The position numbers and the translations under genes were made by a program. Positions 36,289 to 45,617 of a DNA stretch of 64,000 nucleotides are shown here, in pieces. Under the pieces are notes generated by a model. The model was not told where the DNA came from. It did no database searches and worked only from the letters and a program-made list of their open reading frames with translations. This DNA comes from Gammaproteobacteria bacterium (GTDB taxonomy: Bacteria; Pseudomonadota; Gammaproteobacteria; Eutrophobiales; Eutrophobiaceae). The stretch is from contig JAURNW010000016.1 in NCBI GenBank assembly GCA_030829985.1, positions 36,123 through 100,122 on the forward strand. The letters run 5' to 3'. How positions within the stretch are numbered: the first letter of the stretch is position 1; each line of letters starts with the position of its first letter.

Positions 36289-37989
36289 ATGAATATGAAT
36301 TTTAAAATATTAATCACACTACCATTATTACTTTTTTGTCAGTTATTAATGGCAGAAATTACAGTTAAGGTCGATCGTGATCCTGTTTTAGTTGATGAAT
36401 CATTTAATATTGTTTTTGAAAGTGATCAAAATATTGATGCCGAGCCTGACTTCAGCCCACTGAATAAGTCATTTACTATCTTAAACAGGAGTAATCGCAC
36501 CAGCTCAAAATATATTAACGGTAAGTCCAGTTATTCACAGATGTGGATATTGAGCGTTATTTCAAATAAGTCCGGTACTCTGGATATCCCTTCAATCAGA
36601 TTTGGTAATGAGTCTACTAAACCACTTTCGGTCAATGTTGTCGCGAGTGCGACGGCAACTAATAACAAGACTAAAGATGATATTTTTATCGAGATTGATA
36701 TCAATACCAAACAACCCTATGTACAAGCCCAGGTAATTTATACAGTGAAACTTTACCGCGCTGTTGTTACTAATAATGCCAGCCTTTCAGAACCAGAATT
36801 AACGGGCGGACAGGCAATCGTCAATAAACTTGGAGAGGACAGTAGTTTCGAAACACAGCGTAACGGCAAACGCTATGTTGTTATTCAGCGTCAATACGTT
36901 ATCTTTCCCCAGAGCAGTGGTAATTTAAAAATAGAACCTCTTATTTTTCAGGGACAAACAGGTGGTGCTGGCAGTTTTTTTAGTTTTGACCCTTTTGGAC
37001 CGCAACCCAAGTCTATTGTTAAACGCTCTGAACGAGTTGAACTTGATGTTCAACCGATTCCAGATTTTTTCACAGGTGATACATGGTTGCCTGCAAATCA
37101 ATTAACAATTCAGGAGCAATGGTCGGTTGATCCCTCCAGCCTTAAACAAGGTGAAGCAACTACACGTACCTTAACCCTGACAGCGAATGGTCTGGCAGCA
37201 AGTAATTTGCCAGCTATAAAAAGCCATTTACCTGCTGAATTGAAGCAGTATCCCGACCAGCCTGAGTTTGAAGAAAAAAATAATGCGAATGGTTATATTG
37301 GTATTCGCCGAGACAAGATGGCCATTATCCCTACAGAAGGAGGGGATTACACACTGCCTGCTATCAAGATCCCTTGGTGGAATACCGATACAGATCAGAT
37401 GGAAATTGCGGAATTACCGGAGCGACTTATACATGCGAAAGATGATGCAGCAATTCAGACAGTTAAAAAACAAGCTGTAGCAGCGGATGAAATACCATCG
37501 AATACCAGTGAAAATAAAGAACAAAGCGGGATTACAACAATTGATTCAATGGCTGAAGCGCCGATCTGGAAATGGGCAAGTTTGTTATTGTTAGTTTTGT
37601 GGTTAGTTACATTGTTTATTTTATGGAGGATTAAACGGGTTTCTGTTGTTGAAAATAATAAGCCAGATAAAAAACCATCAATCCAGCGCCACATAAAAAA
37701 AATACAACAGACCTGTAAAAGCAACGATCCTGAATCAACCAAACAAGCATTGCTTGAATGGGCTAATAGTTTGTGGTCGGAAAAAAGAATAAATAATATT
37801 AATGCTATAAAAGAATATTGTGATGAAGACTTTAAAAATAAGATAGATGATTTAAATAATTGTCTATATGGTAAAACATCGTCGGCATGGGACGGCATAG
37901 TATTTCTGAAAAGTTTTGAATCGCAGTCTTTTGAAAAGAAAAAATCGACAGCAGCACCTGGTAAGCTGGAACCTTTATATAAAACGTGA
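36289..37989 (+). CDS. batD: BatD-like protein (oxygen tolerance family)
   Basis: About 566 residues. A signal peptide covers the first 20 residues, a periplasmic beta-rich region follows (ITVKVDRDPVLVDESFNI), and one membrane helix is near 430-450 before a cytoplasmic tail. This layout fits BatD. The ATG at 36289 is preferred over the TTG at 36280 that overlaps the upstream stop. Bat proteins were linked to oxygen tolerance in Bacteroides, but the role in other phyla is unsettled. The next gene overlaps by four bases. Confidence 0.88.
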   Translation: MNMNFKILITLPLLLFCQLLMAEITVKVDRDPVLVDESFNIVFESDQNIDAEPDFSPLNKSFTILNRSNRTSSKYINGKSSYSQMWILSVISNKSGTLDIPSIRFGNESTKPLSVNVVASATATNNKTKDDIFIEIDINTKQPYVQAQVIYTVKLYRAVVTNNASLSEPELTGGQAIVNKLGEDSSFETQRNGKRYVVIQRQYVIFPQSSGNLKIEPLIFQGQTGGAGSFFSFDPFGPQPKSIVKRSERVELDVQPIPDFFTGDTWLPANQLTIQEQWSVDPSSLKQGEATTRTLTLTANGLAASNLPAIKSHLPAELKQYPDQPEFEEKNNANGYIGIRRDKMAIIPTEGGDYTLPAIKIPWWNTDTDQMEIAELPERLIHAKDDAAIQTVKKQAVAADEIPSNTSENKEQSGITTIDSMAEAPIWKWASLLLLVLWLVTLFILWRIKRVSVVENNKPDKKPSIQRHIKKIQQTCKSNDPESTKQALLEWANSLWSEKRINNINAIKEYCDEDFKNKIDDLNNCLYGKTSSAWDGIVFLKSFESQSFEKKKSTAAPGKLEPLYKT

Positions 37990-38318
37990 AAGAAAAAATA
38001 GCGTTATTAATATCAGCGATGGGTGATAAACGAACGCCATGGTATGCAAAAGCAATGGTTGTATTGACATTGGCCTATATTATTGGCCCGATAGATCTTA
38101 TTCCTGATTTTATTCCTGTCATTGGTTTGTTGGATGAGGTTATTCTAATACCAGTTGTTTACACTCTCGTTATGAAACTCGTGCCAGATGAAGTGAAGGC
38201 GGAAGTTTTGGCAGCGGCAAAGCAAGAGCCTGTTCACATCGCGATTAAAATATTTGGAGTTTGTGTGATCATGATTATATGGCTTACTTTAATCTTTGTT
38301 GCATATACACTTTTATGA
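37986..38318 (+). CDS. YkvA-family (DUF1232) membrane protein
   Basis: 110 residues with the DUF1232 signature KAMVVLTLAYIIGPIDLIPD and IPVIGLLDEV, and a C-terminal membrane helix. It starts with GTG overlapping the batD stop (GTGA), so it is the last gene of the moxR-bat operon. The role of the family is not known. Confidence 0.85.
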   Translation: MKEKIALLISAMGDKRTPWYAKAMVVLTLAYIIGPIDLIPDFIPVIGLLDEVILIPVVYTLVMKLVPDEVKAEVLAAAKQEPVHIAIKIFGVCVIMIIWLTLIFVAYTLL

Positions 38319-38320
38319 AA

Positions 38321-38674
38321 CTACTGCCTTCTTTTTAATCGTTTGTTACCATCTTTATCTGCTGGTTCAAACCATTTATCAGTAAAAGGATCCTTCTTAT
38401 TCTCTTCTTTAGACTCTGTTGCTTCCTGCTTGGTTGTTGCAATTGTTGAAACTTTAAATTCCTTAGAGAAATAAGCCTGGCAGGAAGTAGTAGCAATCTT
38501 TAGTGCCTCATCTGATTGATTCTGACTCATATTAGTGATTACATCAGACTTTAGCTGCGCTACTAGAGAGGCTGCATGGCGTAGACATGCTTTATTGATT
38601 TGTGTATCCATGTTCTCTGCATATGTAACGCATGGATATAAAGTAATAAAAAATAATAAAAGCGATGTTTTCAT
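38321..38674 (-). CDS. Small exported protein of unknown function
   Basis: 117 residues. The N-terminal 19 residues form a signal peptide (MKTSLLLFFITLYPCVTYA). The mature part has a pair of cysteines (CLRHA and SCQAYF) that could form a disulfide, and a charged tail KDPFTDKWFEPADKDGNKRLK. I recognise no family. It converges on the YkvA gene, with 2 bases between stops, and lies 16 bases after the DUF423 gene, so it may be the last gene of that minus-strand unit. Confidence 0.62.
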   Translation of the reverse strand: MKTSLLLFFITLYPCVTYAENMDTQINKACLRHAASLVAQLKSDVITNMSQNQSDEALKIATTSCQAYFSKEFKVSTIATTKQEATESKEENKKDPFTDKWFEPADKDGNKRLKRRQ

Positions 38675-38690
38675 AAAGTCCTCTCGTAAA

Positions 38691-39080
38691 TTAATCTTTT
38701 GCTATAGCAATAAATAAGCTTGACCAGGAAAGGATAAATAACAATCCACCAAGTGGGGTAATCATGCCTAACCAACGCAAATTAAGAATGCTCAATAGAT
38801 AAAGGCTACCACAAAACAGGATGATTCCGAGAAACATCATCCAGCCTGCGCTTTTGAGCCATGTATTAACCGGCAGGTTCATCGCTATGATACCCACCAG
38901 AATTAATCCTAGCGCGTGATAAAAATGATATTCAATACCCGTTTGATAGACCTTCATTAGTGCATCATCCAGCCTTGCTTTCAGAGCATGCGCACCAAAA
39001 GCACCCAGTGTCACTGCCAACGCTGCATTAGCTGAACCCAGTAGTAAAAATAATTTCGCAGTTACATTGAGTTCATTCAT
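38691..39080 (-). CDS. DUF423 (YgdD-type) membrane protein
   Basis: 129 residues with four membrane helices and the conserved GAFGAHALK near residue 25, the mark of DUF423. It is an inner-membrane protein of unknown activity. It overlaps the upstream methyltransferase by four bases (ATGA). Confidence 0.88.
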   Translation of the reverse strand: MNELNVTAKLFLLLGSANAALAVTLGAFGAHALKARLDDALMKVYQTGIEYHFYHALGLILVGIIAMNLPVNTWLKSAGWMMFLGIILFCGSLYLLSILNLRWLGMITPLGGLLFILSWSSLFIAIAKD

Positions 39081-39889
39081 TGTTTAACAAAACGTAATGT
39101 CATGCGATCACTTTCACCTATTGCCAGATATTTTTCTTTATCAATATTACCCAGGCGAAGAGTTGGAGGAAGCGTCCAGACACCTTCAGGATGATCATGA
39201 CTATCTTTAGGATTGGCATTTATTTCAGATGCACCTGTCAATTCAAAACCGGCATTCTCTACCAGTCTTATTAAATATGATTCGGGAACATATCCTTGTT
39301 CGGCAGATTTTTTTGGATCGCTGCCTTTACTTGCGCGATGTTGAACAACGCCTAAAATGCCGCCTGGTTTCAAGACCCGATGAAAAGAAGCATAGATGTC
39401 TTCTATACCGCCATTACGCAACCAGTTATGTGAACTACGAAATGTCAGCACCATATCTTGAGAGGCATCAGGAACTGATGACAGGTAATCGCTTTCTTTA
39501 TAGTTTACGACCTTGACCTTGCCATAGACATTCGGGCTTGCGGCCATCATCTGCATCATATTTTTATGTAAGCTGGACAAATGCTCGTTTGGATGATTTT
39601 CACCGAAGTGGGCAATAGTTAATTGTCCTTGATCTTTTAATAGTGGTGCGAGAATTTCAGTATACCAACCTCTCCCGGGTAATATTTCGAGTACTTGCAT
39701 ATCTGGTTTGATACCAAAGAACTGTAATGTCTTTTGCGGGTGGCGATAGATATCACGCGCCTTGTTTTCTATATTTCTATTTGCATCGTTAACAGCCATT
39801 TCAATATGATCATGGTCGTTAGCGTGGGCATTAAATGCCAGCAATGAAAATAATGTACAAACAATGATTGATGCTTTGTTTAATGTCAT
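39077..39889 (-). CDS. Exported class I SAM-dependent methyltransferase-like protein
   Basis: 270 residues with a clear signal peptide (about 1-23, ending AHAND). A Rossmann methyltransferase core follows, with motif I as LEILPGRGWYTEILAP and later GGIEDIYASFHRVLKPGGILG. The family COG4798 is often predicted as exported even though SAM is cytoplasmic. Whether it works in the periplasm is unclear. It heads a small minus-strand unit with the DUF423 gene. Confidence 0.78.
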   Translation of the reverse strand: MTLNKASIIVCTLFSLLAFNAHANDHDHIEMAVNDANRNIENKARDIYRHPQKTLQFFGIKPDMQVLEILPGRGWYTEILAPLLKDQGQLTIAHFGENHPNEHLSSLHKNMMQMMAASPNVYGKVKVVNYKESDYLSSVPDASQDMVLTFRSSHNWLRNGGIEDIYASFHRVLKPGGILGVVQHRASKGSDPKKSAEQGYVPESYLIRLVENAGFELTGASEINANPKDSHDHPEGVWTLPPTLRLGNIDKEKYLAIGESDRMTLRFVKQ

Positions 39890-40077
39890 TTTATTGTTCC
39901 CTGTTTATATTCAATGTAAATTCTTCTCCACCATACTACTGACTTTCGCAGATAATACATCTGCTTTACCAGCAAGACTAATAATTGGTAGAACTAGCAG
40001 ACTTAGACTTAATAGCGCATTACGCATATTATTTGAAATTAATATATAACAAACACTATTAAAATATTCATCAAATT

Positions 40078-40566
40078 ATGGACAAGCATACTAAAACACA
40101 AGTTCCAGTAAAGTTACTTCTGAACCCCATACATTGTTTATCTCTTGGATTCGGAAGTGGGCTCACACCAAAAATGCCCGGTACGATAGGTACTCTGGTT
40201 GGTGTAATACTGTTTTTACTGTTGCCTGTGCTTGATTGGAAAATTTATCTTGGAATTACTCTGGTGGGATTTGTTGCAGGTATTTTTTTCTGTGGATATA
40301 CAGCCAAGGCGCTTAATGTTCATGATCATCCCGCAATCGTCTGGGATGAAATTGTGGGTTATTTTATTACCATGTTTATGGTGCCGAAGAGCTGGGTATG
40401 GTTTTTGACTGGATTTATTCTGTTCAGGATCTTTGATATCTTCAAACCCTGGCCTATCTCTATCGCGGACAAGCAACTTAAAGGTGGTCTGGGAATTATG
40501 CTGGATGATGTCATTGCTGGTGTTTTTGCATTGATAATTATTCAAATAACTCTATATCTGTTATAA
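40078..40566 (+). CDS. pgpA: Phosphatidylglycerophosphatase A
   Basis: 162 residues with the PgpA signature GFGSGLTPKMPGTIG near 27-41, WDEIVGYF and the LDDVIAGVFA segment, and four hydrophobic helices. It dephosphorylates phosphatidylglycerophosphate to phosphatidylglycerol in the inner membrane. It is a usual neighbour of thiL, which is absent here, so the gene is separated from its common partners. A lytic transglycosylase follows 46 bases downstream. Confidence 0.93.
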   Translation: MDKHTKTQVPVKLLLNPIHCLSLGFGSGLTPKMPGTIGTLVGVILFLLLPVLDWKIYLGITLVGFVAGIFFCGYTAKALNVHDHPAIVWDEIVGYFITMFMVPKSWVWFLTGFILFRIFDIFKPWPISIADKQLKGGLGIMLDDVIAGVFALIIIQITLYLL

Positions 40567-40612
40567 AGTTAAATGAATTACCTAAAAAATGGTTTAATTA
40601 AATACAAACCAC

Positions 40613-41224
40613 ATGCGTAATATTAAAATCATATTAATCTGTTTTTTTATCCTCTCGATTATTTCGATGCCGAGTCGGGCTGATATCTATAAATATGTCG
40701 ACAAATACGGTCGTGTAATTCTTACGGATAAGCCTTCTCATAGTGGTTTTAAACAACTGGTTAAAACCTGGAAAGGCTGGGAAGAACGAAAAGCAGTTTC
40801 AAAGGATTATAATTGGGTCAAAAATCAGCAAAAGTTTGATCCAACTATTAGAAGTGTTGCTAAATTATATAAACTTCCGCACACGTTGTTGCATGCCGTT
40901 ATCACTGCTGAATCATCTTATGATCCAAATGCTATCTCGCGTGCCGGGGCGGTTGGGTTAATGCAATTAATGCCGGAAACTGCAAAACAATATGGTGTTA
41001 GTAACAGACGTGATCCAAGACAAAATATTTATGGTGGATCACGTTATCTACGGTACCTTTTAAAATTATTCAATAACGACTTGACTCTGGCGCTGGCTGC
41101 TTACAATGCAGGGGAAGGTGCAGTAAAAAAATACGGTAATAAAATCCCACCCTACAAAGAAACCCGAAATTACGTCAATAAAGTCATCAAGTATTACAAA
41201 AAATATCGTAACTCGATGAGTTAA
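40613..41224 (+). CDS. Lytic transglycosylase with DUF4124 N-terminus
   Basis: 203 residues. A signal peptide of about 24 residues, a DUF4124 segment (ADIYKYVDKYGRVILTD), then an SLT goose-lysozyme-like domain. The catalytic glutamate is in TAESSYDPNA, and GAVGLMQLMP, YGGSRYLRYLL and LAAYNAGEGAV are the standard conserved blocks. It cleaves glycan strands of peptidoglycan with formation of anhydromuramic acid. Short length and the DUF4124 module are typical of this gammaproteobacterial type. Confidence 0.9.
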   Translation: MRNIKIILICFFILSIISMPSRADIYKYVDKYGRVILTDKPSHSGFKQLVKTWKGWEERKAVSKDYNWVKNQQKFDPTIRSVAKLYKLPHTLLHAVITAESSYDPNAISRAGAVGLMQLMPETAKQYGVSNRRDPRQNIYGGSRYLRYLLKLFNNDLTLALAAYNAGEGAVKKYGNKIPPYKETRNYVNKVIKYYKKYRNSMS

Positions 41225-41405
41225 TATTTTTCAGTTGCCGGTGCTTTATTGGCTGCATTTTCTCTCTTGAATCCCTTCTGTGAGTCGCGCTTTATTAATG
41301 CGATTTAAGTTTCTTCTAAACGACATATACCTGAAATAATACCGACATAATAATTTAATAAACTTCATAGCAAATTAGCAACCACATCTATGGACGATTG
41401 CGACT

Positions 41406-42578
41406 ATGAGTAAGGCGTTAAAGGGAAAATTTGTACACGGTGCTCACGACCTTTTTTTCAAAACAGTGCATCACCGCTGGCTAATCTATAATGCCAGTTG
41501 GGAAGATCCTCGCATTGATCGACAATTATTGGAGCTGAATGAAAACAGCAAAGTGGTCGTCCTTACCAGTGCGGGATGCAACGTGCTGGATTATCTGATT
41601 GATGGTCCGGCTGAGATTAATGCTATTGATGTAAATCCACGCCAGAATGCTTTGCTAAATTTAAAGTTGGCATTGATAAAACGAGGCAATCATGATGATT
41701 TATTTGCCATGTTTGGCCAGGGAGCACATTCCGATTTTCGTCAGGTCTATGCTGATGTTAAACAATATTTAGCCGAGGAAGATCGAAAATTTTGGGATAA
41801 AAAAATCGTCTATTTTGATCTGAATAGTAAGAAAAAATCATTTTATTACTACGGTAGTTCGGGTTTGTTAGCCTGGATGATTACACGCTACTTGAGTCGA
41901 AATCATCAGTTAAAAACTGAATTGTTTAGTTTATTTGATGCAGACAATTTGCATGATCAGAAAGAAATTTATGAGCGAATAGAGCCGCTAATCTGGGGAC
42001 GGTTTATTTCCTGGTTGGTAAGACAACCCTATGCGTTGACTCTGGCTGGCGTACCAAGACCGCAAATAGCTTTAATCAATACACAGTATCCTGGCGGTGT
42101 GGGTGGTTATATAAGCGATAAATTACGCCATGTCTTTACTGAAATTCTGGCGAATGACAATTACTTTTGGCACGTTTATCTGACCGGTTCATATTCGAAA
42201 AAATGTTGCCCTAATTATCTGAAACTTGAAAATTTCGAAACCATACAAAAACAGGTTGATCGTGTAAAAATTCACAATAATAGCGTGACAGGTTTCTTAC
42301 GCCAAAATCCCGGAAAGTATTCACATTTTGTGCTGCTAGATCATCAAGATTGGTTGGCACAGCACGACCCTGCAGGATTGGAAGAAGAATGGCAATTGAT
42401 ACTGGAAAATAGTCAGCCCGGAAGCAAAGTACTGATGCGTTCTGCTGCGATGGAAATTAATTTTTTACCCGGTTTTGTAAAACAGGCGCTACAGTTTTTT
42501 CCGGAACAAACCAACTTATTACATACCACTGATCGTGTCGGTACGTACGGCAGTCTACATTTTGCGGAGGTATTATGA
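41406..42578 (+). CDS. btaA: BtaA-like diacylglycerol 3-amino-3-carboxypropyltransferase
   Basis: 390 residues of the DUF3419/BtaA family, with a methyltransferase-like fold (TSAGCNVLDYLIDGP then AIDVNPRQNALL). The short YNASWEDPRID near residue 28 is a family mark. BtaA moves the aminocarboxypropyl group of SAM to diacylglycerol, giving diacylglycerylhomoserine. It overlaps the next gene, a BtaB-like N-methyltransferase, by four bases. The pair makes the betaine lipid DGTS. No plcP phospholipase gene, which often supplies the diacylglycerol, is adjacent. Non-lipid DUF3419 members exist, so the context carries the call. Confidence 0.8.
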   Translation: MSKALKGKFVHGAHDLFFKTVHHRWLIYNASWEDPRIDRQLLELNENSKVVVLTSAGCNVLDYLIDGPAEINAIDVNPRQNALLNLKLALIKRGNHDDLFAMFGQGAHSDFRQVYADVKQYLAEEDRKFWDKKIVYFDLNSKKKSFYYYGSSGLLAWMITRYLSRNHQLKTELFSLFDADNLHDQKEIYERIEPLIWGRFISWLVRQPYALTLAGVPRPQIALINTQYPGGVGGYISDKLRHVFTEILANDNYFWHVYLTGSYSKKCCPNYLKLENFETIQKQVDRVKIHNNSVTGFLRQNPGKYSHFVLLDHQDWLAQHDPAGLEEEWQLILENSQPGSKVLMRSAAMEINFLPGFVKQALQFFPEQTNLLHTTDRVGTYGSLHFAEVL

Positions 42579-43216
42579 ATATTACACACGTTGCAGATGC
42601 ACCTGTATTAAAAAGTTATTATAAAAAACACGCCAGTATTTACGATGCGACACGCTGGAGTTTTCTATTTGGGCGTGAAAACATCATTACGCTGGCCAAT
42701 CGCCAAATTTTGCCTCATCGAATTTTAGAAGTAGGCTGTGGGACAGGGACTAACCTATTATCACTCGCACAACGATTTCCTAACGCACAAATAACGGGAA
42801 TAGATTTATCGGATGATATGTTGACTATTGCAAAGACTAAACTCGAAGTATTTGGTGAACGAGTCAAGATTTTGAATAAAAAATATGATGCACCATTAAT
42901 GAATATGATGGGTGAATATGCCAATTATGATTTAGTACTCTTTTCCTATGCTTTGACCATGTTTAACCCCGGCTGGGAAGTCGCTATTAAAGCTGCTCAT
43001 GAACAATTGCGTGAAGGAGGCATCATCGCAGTAGTTGATTTTCATAATAGTCGCTTTGAACATTTTCGAAGTTGGATGAAAATTAATCATGTAAGAATGG
43101 AAAGTCACTTATTACCCGTTTTAGAAGAAGAGTTTACTCCGTTAATCAGCCAGGCAACTGATGCTTACAAAGGCTTATGGCAGTATTTTTCGTATATAGG
43201 AAGAAAGAAGCCTTAA
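42575..43216 (+). CDS. btaB: BtaB-like N-methyltransferase
   Basis: 213 residues with a class I methyltransferase core: LEVGCGTGTNLLSLA (motif I), GIDLSDDMLTIA (motif II). The N-terminal YDATRWSFLFGR is a strong BtaB mark. It would trimethylate diacylglycerylhomoserine with SAM to form DGTS. The ATG at 42575 overlaps the btaA stop, so both are translated together. In other bacteria these genes respond to phosphate starvation. I saw no Pho box in the 181 bases before btaA. Confidence 0.82.
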   Translation: MNITHVADAPVLKSYYKKHASIYDATRWSFLFGRENIITLANRQILPHRILEVGCGTGTNLLSLAQRFPNAQITGIDLSDDMLTIAKTKLEVFGERVKILNKKYDAPLMNMMGEYANYDLVLFSYALTMFNPGWEVAIKAAHEQLREGGIIAVVDFHNSRFEHFRSWMKINHVRMESHLLPVLEEEFTPLISQATDAYKGLWQYFSYIGRKKP

Positions 43217-43328
43217 AAAATGAACTGTAGTCTTCAGTGAACGGAATCCATTTACTATTTCCAGTTATTACTACTGAAGAAATTAACCTAATCCTATCTG
43301 ACTCTCTTATAAAGAGATTTTAGGTTTT

Positions 43329-43766
43329 CTACTGAGCCTTTGTAACGACTGCGGTTAAGTGCGTTGTGGCAGAAAGAGAATTGGTTATGAGACATATTGC
43401 TTCGGACTTCTCAAGCATTCGATGCGCTTTTTCTTCTATCATGTCTTGATCAATAATGAGGTTGACTGTCAGTATAAATTCAGTGAATTTAGTAATACTT
43501 TCAATCCGCTCAAGTTTTCCTTCGACCCCACATTCCAGTGATACCCATGACAGTTTGGAAGCTGTAGCAATAGCACGAAAACTGAGGATAAAACAATCTG
43601 CAACCGCAGCTACTAATAAGCTTTCAGGAGACCAGCGATTTCCCGGCCCACCAAATTCCTTTGGTGGTAAGGATAATATGGGTTCTACGTTTTCAGCTGA
43701 TAGACTGACTTCGCCATCTGTCGCAGCAGTTGCCGCAACTTTGTAATGGTGTGGAAGTGATTGCAA
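43329..43766 (-). CDS. OsmC-family peroxiredoxin-like protein
   Basis: 145 residues of the OsmC/Ohr family. The two redox cysteines are C58 in VADCFILSF and C125 in EAICLITNS. These reduce organic peroxides with dihydrolipoamide or other thiols. It lies upstream of nothing obvious on its strand, with ilvD 59 bases beyond its start. The organism's lipoyl-Lpd could be its reductant, but this is not shown. Confidence 0.88.
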   Translation of the reverse strand: MQSLPHHYKVAATAATDGEVSLSAENVEPILSLPPKEFGGPGNRWSPESLLVAAVADCFILSFRAIATASKLSWVSLECGVEGKLERIESITKFTEFILTVNLIIDQDMIEEKAHRMLEKSEAICLITNSLSATTHLTAVVTKAQ

Positions 43767-43825
43767 ATCATTTCTCCGTTTATTAAATAATAAGTTTATG
43801 AATCAATTGCTACTGTCGAATTGTA

Positions 43826-45505
43826 TTACTCATCAGTAACACAACCTTCAGATGCCGTCTTCACAGTCTTAATATATTTATATAGGGTTCCACGACTTGC
43901 TTTATATGGAGGCATTTTCCAATTCGCTTTCCTTTTATCAAATTCATCATCACTGATCGCAAAAGAAATCTGGTTTTTTTCAGCATCGATAGTGACAACA
44001 TCACCATTTTGCACGAGAGCAATCGGTCCACCTTCCTGTGCCTCGGGAACAACATGACCAATAATAAATCCATGTGAACCACCAGAGAAGCGACCATCGG
44101 TAATCATTGCAACATCACTTCCTAGCCCAGCACCCATAATGGCCGAGGTTGGTGTTAACATCTCAGGCATGCCGGGACCGCCTTTAGGGCCTTCATAACG
44201 GATGATAATGACATCACCTTTTTTGATTTTGTCTTCTTCCAGGGCTTTCAACATATCTTCTTCAGAATCGAAGACATTAGCTGGCCCGGTAAATACAAGC
44301 CCTTCCTTACCAGTGATTTTTGCTACGGCGCCTTCAGGCGCAAGATTGCCTTTTAATATGCGAATATGACCGCTCTTTTTAAGCGGTTTATCCAGTGGCG
44401 CAATAATATCTTGTCCACTTTTAAATCCCGGTAGATCAGCCAGGTTTTCCTTGATGGTTTTTCCGGTTACTGTCATGCAGTCACCATTGATTAATCCATT
44501 CTCCAGTAAGAATTTCATAACGGCCGGTGTGCCGCCAATCAGGTGCAAGTCTTCCATAACATACTTACCACTCGGTTTTAGATCGGCAAGATAAGGCGTG
44601 CGATCAGTGACCGCTTGAAAATCATCAATCGTTAAATTGACATCTACAGCACGTGCCATGGCCAACAGATGTAAAACAGCATTTGTTGAACCACCCAGAA
44701 CGGTAACCAAGACCATTGCATTTTCAAATGCCTCACGCGTCATGATGTCGCGTGGTTTAATATCTTTTTCCAATAGATTTTTAATCGCCAGGCCTGCATT
44801 GAAACATTCTTCCAATTTACCCGGATCAACTGCTGGTGTTGATGAACTGTACGGCAATGACATGCCCATGGCTTCAATTGCCGAGGCCATGGTGTTAGCG
44901 GTATACATACCGCCACACGCACCAGCGCCGGGACATGATTTTTTAACAATTTCCTGACGTGTCTCGTCATCAATGCTACCCGTGATAAATTCACCGTAGC
45001 TTTGAAAGGCAGAAATAATATCCAGCGTTTTTTTATCGCAATATCCGGGCTTGATTGTGCCGCCGTAGATCATCAGTGACGGACGGTTGAGCCGTCCCAT
45101 TGCGATTAAACAACCAGGCATATTTTTATCGCAACCGGGTAATGAAATATTCGCGTCATACCATTGCGCAGACATGACCGTTTCAATCGAATCGGCGATC
45201 AGATCACGTGACTGTAATGAGTAACTCATGCCATCTGTACCCATCGAAATACCATCGCTGACACCAATGGTATTAAAACGCATGCCTACCAGACCGGCAG
45301 CGACAACACCTTCTTTTACCTTTTGCGCCAGATCGAGCAAATGCATATTGCAGGTATTGCCTTCATACCAGACACTGGAGATACCGACTTGAGCCTTGCT
45401 CATATCGGCTTCTGTCATCCCAGTGCCATAAAGCATGGCTTGCGATGCGCCCTGAGATTTGGGTTCTGTAATACGTGAACTGAATTTATTAATTTTATTA
45501 CTCAT
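43826..45505 (-). CDS. ilvD: Dihydroxy-acid dehydratase
   Basis: 559 residues. Cysteines for the iron-sulfur cluster are in [18 protein letters not shown] and [16 protein letters not shown], and the family signatures are complete. The enzyme dehydrates dihydroxyisovalerate and dihydroxymethylvalerate in valine and isoleucine synthesis. It is divergent from argE with 112 bases between the starts. No leader peptide with Ile/Val codons is seen there, so attenuation is not indicated. Confidence 0.96.
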   Translation of the reverse strand: MSNKINKFSSRITEPKSQGASQAMLYGTGMTEADMSKAQVGISSVWYEGNTCNMHLLDLAQKVKEGVVAAGLVGMRFNTIGVSDGISMGTDGMSYSLQSRDLIADSIETVMSAQWYDANISLPGCDKNMPGCLIAMGRLNRPSLMIYGGTIKPGYCDKKTLDIISAFQSYGEFITGSIDDETRQEIVKKSCPGAGACGGMYTANTMASAIEAMGMSLPYSSSTPAVDPGKLEECFNAGLAIKNLLEKDIKPRDIMTREAFENAMVLVTVLGGSTNAVLHLLAMARAVDVNLTIDDFQAVTDRTPYLADLKPSGKYVMEDLHLIGGTPAVMKFLLENGLINGDCMTVTGKTIKENLADLPGFKSGQDIIAPLDKPLKKSGHIRILKGNLAPEGAVAKITGKEGLVFTGPANVFDSEEDMLKALEEDKIKKGDVIIIRYEGPKGGPGMPEMLTPTSAIMGAGLGSDVAMITDGRFSGGSHGFIIGHVVPEAQEGGPIALVQNGDVVTIDAEKNQISFAISDDEFDKRKANWKMPPYKASRGTLYKYIKTVKTASEGCVTDE

Positions 45506-45617
45506 TATTTGTGCACCTGTATCGATTCTTTCGCTATGTCTGAAAAAGGTGCGTTAGAATACATTAGCTCTGGCCGCTTGTCAGGCTGATTAAAGAATAA
45601 CAATTAATATTAAAAGT

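Noticed and set aside
39864..40049. Plus-strand frame of 61 residues before pgpA
   Set aside because: It overlaps the start of the exported methyltransferase, lacks a ribosome-binding site and has no recognisable features.
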